64,000 bases of DNA from Collybia mongolica (taxonomy: Eukaryota; Basidiomycota; Agaricomycetes; Agaricales; Clitocybaceae): positions 248,001 through 312,000 of the forward strand of contig JAAXNY010000019.1 in NCBI GenBank assembly GCA_013420905.1, given 5' to 3'. This document shows positions 60,363 to 64,000 of this stretch, in pieces. The position numbers and the translations under genes are program-made. Every line of letters begins with the position of its first letter. Within the stretch, counting starts at the first letter, position 1. Under the pieces are notes generated by a model that saw only the letters and a program-made list of their open reading frames with translations, did no database searches and was not told where the DNA came from.

Positions 60363-63300
60363 ATTGAAGATATAATTCTGGCATCCAAAAAACACCAATA
60401 CAATAATATGTCACTCTGGTAATTGTAATGACATTGCATTCCATGGATAGCAGAGCTATGCCATGCATCATCCAAAAATGTCCCAGTCTCTCCTAATCCA
60501 TAAAAAGTGCCAATTAACAAGAGTAAGATATCCCTCACTCAGCATCACTTTTTCCACTTATAAGTACCTAACACAACCCACATGTCTCATCAGCAATCTC
60601 TCAGACTTCTCATAGTGGACAATGTCTCATATAGAATGTATCAGATTCACAAATGAACATTGATAACTTTGTATCTCAGGACACAATTGCTGTGGAACAT
60701 TGTGGAAGGTCCTTTATGAACATCAACATGACTGTTATTGGTCCACCACAGTATACAGTATGCCCTCATGAGCCAATACCACACCTGATTGCCAACCTGT
60801 TCTAACTTCTGTTAGTCCAAGGCATAGTTTATAGTTGCTGTCAGGGTAGAAGCAGGGGACAAGCCAAGGAAGCAGCAGCTGCTGATGCTCATCAAAATCT
60901 GCTCCGAGAGATGCATCATTAACAAAGGAAGTTCAAACCTCCACCCACAAAATGCAGCTGCCATATCTCCACCCCCCTGAATGTTGGAATAGGGCAATCC
61001 AGCACACCAATCACACCACCCAGACATTTCACATGATATGTATATCACATAGACATTTTAGTTTTGCATTTGCTTTTGTAATGGACTCACATATGATTTA
61101 TAGTTGTTATAGGTGTTATTTTATTCATGTATTTATATGAGCCATTTTGTACACTCTTCAATCCATTATTAAGCGCATGTGGGTTTGACCCAGCTACATG
61201 CGGGCATAAATACCTATTACCACTAAGTAATCTGTAATGGGCCATCAGGGTGGAGCTGTACACTAAGTTGCTCTCCAGGTCATATTATGGGTCTAGACTG
61301 AGGATACCTGCAGTCCAATGGTATTGTACTGTACCATGTCTGAACCTCCCAACACCTTAAAGGTTTGCCTTCGTTTGTCAGGGCATGGTCCCCTCCCTTC
61401 ACATTGGTACCCTGTTCCACTCCCCCCCTGGTATTTTCAGGTTGCCCTGGAAACCCATTACTCCCCCCCAGTGTCGAAGATAAATGTCCAATCTAAATGA
61501 ATGGCCCATACCTCAAACCTGCTCCCCCTCTCCTGAGTCCCCCTATTACTTGCCCCCCTGTTCCACACCACTCTCCCAAAGCAATGACTCCCCTCAAAAA
61601 TGAGGCCACCAAATCCCACCATTGGATGATAACCTGGCATTCTCCCCAAGAGGTGTGCTCTGTGCAGGGCCAGTAGCTGATCGGGGGCCAGACCCCTTCC
61701 TCCTTTTGTATTTGGGTGTAGTGGTTAAGCGAGTACGAAAAAATTTGTCGAAAATGTTGGCAGTGATGCTCCCTAAGGATCTGCGCAAAGCAGAGTACAA
61801 GAGTTGTGGTGTCCTCATGTGGCCTGGTAGTTGATAAGGTGGATGTGAACAGATTAGTGAAGCCCCCAGTACAGGCAAGATGAGATGACCCTGCAGATAG
61901 TCAGGATCAGCTCTGATAAGTTGAAAATTTGGATATGGTGTAAAAGGATAGTGGCCCAGGCCAAAAGAGTGGTCTGATGAAAGGCAATCTCGATTAGGGA
62001 TGAGGTGTTAGGTAGTTTAGGGACAACCTAGTGCAGGAGGGATGAATTCCCACAGTTGGATGGTGGTGGTAAAAGATCAAGAAGCGTCATGCTGCTAAGT
62101 TCAATACTGAACAATACTATAATGCTATGCCTTTAGTTGTTAACCTTCATATTCTTCTTATACAACTCCAATATCTAATCATTTGCTACAGGGTATGCTG
62201 TGTTACTTTGTGTTCATTATTCAATGTACCATATGCCAACAATATGTGATGCTATAAGTGCCTGAGTGCCGGAGCCACTGCAATGCAGCTTCTGGTAGTG
62301 CCTGGACAGTCAAAGCCAGAATATTGTGATACCTAATCTTCAATTACATCAGCAAATGTTATGTTAATAGGAAGGGGTAGCTCTACCAATCTTGCACCAA
62401 TCCCCAATGTCATTTTCCCAGGCCATTGACTGAAGTACAACAAAGGAATAACATAGTAGTCATGCCACCTTGAAAGTGCTATTCACCTTAGATATTAGTC
62501 CCTCTTACAGTGCAGACCAAAGATCAAGGGGGGTAAAGAGATGAGTGTCATCTGTAAACCCAAGTTAATCATAAAAGTTGTGAGTCATGACTTGTCATGC
62601 TGTTTTGGGGAAATGATACTCCTTTACTTACAACTTTGTGTTCTTGTCTCTTATACAATGGAAGTGGGGAGGGGCAATTGCTGGTCATTTTGATTTGTTT
62701 ATAGTTGTTTGTCCAGTCTGGAAAAGCACCATTTGATGACCCACATTGCTGGTGGCTCAGAAACTGAAGATAATGGATTGTTTTAATAGTAAAAGCTGTT
62801 CAATCAGCCTGGAGAGGGTCTTTGTGGGGATGGGCAATGTTTAGTAATTTTGCATACTGATGAAATTTCATTGATCAGTAATATTATTGAATAAATTATA
62901 TTCATTAATAATTCAGCTAAAGTTGGTTACCCACAGCTCTTCTTGTGTATATTCCAGTGCTTAACACACATTGAGGGCTGTCTGTCCTTTATAATAGAGT
63001 ACATGCTTTATATTTATTAAGGATTTCCACTATTCAAGCAGTTGAAAAGCATTGGTATGGTAGGAGCTGCTGATTAGCTGATTTAGGTGTGGCTGTGCTG
63101 TGATGATCACACACATGCACTGCAGCACATGTGAGTGGATATGGTATGTGTTTTGCAGATACTTACTGCCATCTCTCATATAGTGGCTCAAAAAATTACC
63201 CACATGTTTCCAACCTTTGCAAAGATGTGTAAATAGCTCTACAAGTACCACATATGTATGGTGCCAAACTGTTGGTATGTGATGTAAAGAATACCCTTTG
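60363..63300. other. AT-rich region without recognised genes
   Basis: About 2.9 kb with only short frames on both strands (at most about 94 residues, 61594-61878 minus), none with a domain I recognise. A stretch at 61.3-61.6 kb is rich in C runs (ccccccctgg, ctccccccc). This is probably decayed repeat sequence. Confidence 0.4.
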
Positions 63301-63422
63301 AGCTATGAGAAAAGCCCACACCCATAGGAAATGGGTATTACTTATAGAGATACAGCTCAATTAATGTGAAAAATCATGTGGGCAATTTCTTGAGCAGTAG
63401 TTTTAGAAACAAAACTTGATAA

Positions 63423-64000
63423 CTAGTACTTGGTATTTCCACCCTTGGCCCTAATGACTGCTTCCAACCTCCTGGGCATGCTTTCTATCAATCTTGACAC
63501 TGTTCCCCAGTGATCTCACCCCATTTCTCTGCAGCTCTTTCCCACAACTCAAATACTCCAGAGGGGGGGTGCTCATGGTTGTTAACCAATTTTTTGAGGA
63601 GGTCCCAGAGATGTTCAATGGGGTTGAGGTCAGGAGACCATGCAGGCCAGTCTAGAACATTGATATCCTGGTTATTGAAGAACTTGGTGGCCAGATTTGA
63701 AATGTGTTTAGGGTCATTATCCTGCTGGAAAATAACATCTGCTGGAGAAATGGTGGAAATTTGGATGCTCTCCAGCAATCCTTCCTCCAAAATCTTCACA
63801 TAATGCTTGGCATCAATCCTGCCCTCCACTCCCATCATTGTCTCCACTCCATTTCATCCCATACAGCCCCATACCATAATATTTCCTCCACCATGTTTCA
63901 CTGTAGGAGTCACCTCCCTTTCTAATAGTGACTGGCCCTTCTTTTTCCACATATACTGCTTCCCATCTGACCTAAATCTAGAGATTTTGGTCTCATCTGA
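63423..64000 (-). pseudogene. Tc1/mariner-type transposase, damaged and cut by the window end
   Basis: The minus strand encodes the C-terminal two thirds of a Tc1-like transposase: SDETKI with the first catalytic Asp at the window edge, then VWGCMG, IFQQDNDPKH with the second Asp, and WSPDLNPIEHLWDLLKKL with the catalytic Glu, 34 residues after the second Asp as in Tc1. The end is ESMPRRLEAVI and KGGNTKY before TAG (63425-63423). Two lesions are visible: a TGA replaces the Trp codon expected after VWGCMG (at about 63854), and a single missing base near 63490 shifts the frame just before ESMPRR. The 5' part and one terminal repeat lie outside the window. Confidence 0.85.

Noticed and set aside
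61150..61220. Possible tRNA-like sequence with gggtttgaccc
   Set aside because: It lacks a full cloverleaf, a T-loop consensus and an anticodon arm. No tRNA was found anywhere in the window.

Overview
The window is genomic DNA from a filamentous fungus, most likely a mushroom-forming basidiomycete (Agaricomycetes). The genes have short GT-AG introns (47 to about 120 bp). There is a nuclear gene for mitochondrial ATP synthase subunit g, F-box genes of the type expanded in Agaricomycetes, and a mixed load of DNA transposons. Base composition drifts from GC-rich on the left to AT-rich on the right.

Left third (1-28.4 kb): a 9,686-bp unit is repeated head to tail, with two full copies (1-9686, 9687-19372) and a third copy of 7,468 bp (19373-26840) that runs into unique sequence. 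Each unit starts with about 4 kb of degenerate satellite, followed by a promoter-like stretch and the first two exons of a large nuclear-type gene with an AT-hook. In copies 1 and 2 the gene breaks off inside its second intron. Only copy 3 carries the full 3-exon gene (24760-28441, about 1,182 residues). A shorter, diverged paralogue (30492-31762) follows; the two share a Val-Gly-Arg-Gly-Thr-Pro block. I recognise no described family for either.

Middle (33.4-53 kb): a compact six-exon gene (33648-34685) reads in frame from a fungal integrase-type helix-turn-helix region into the last part of an alpha-kinase domain. Next comes an F-box gene split by a 1.4-kb inverted-repeat element, a two-exon F-box-like gene, an NmrA-like oxidoreductase pseudogene with two lesions, two tiny genes that each encode a single double-stranded-RNA-binding domain (45.3 and 49.1 kb), the ATP synthase subunit g gene between them, and a decayed second copy of the split F-box gene.

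Right third (53.8-64 kb): mobile DNA. A TA-flanked element of 5.2 kb has 200-280 bp inverted arms. It encloses a pogo-type transposase gene disabled by in-frame stop codons, every secure one of which is TGA, and a 759-bp foldback with 334-bp arms. To the right lie an intact 244-bp MITE with 7-bp target duplications and a damaged Tc1/mariner transposase running off the window end.

The genes do not form one pathway. The observations most likely to be new are the helix-turn-helix/alpha-kinase chimera, the tandem amplification that truncates an uncharacterised nuclear gene, and the paralogous pair it belongs to. Introns and starts were assigned by eye from splice consensus and reading frame; family names come from motifs I recognise, not from searches.
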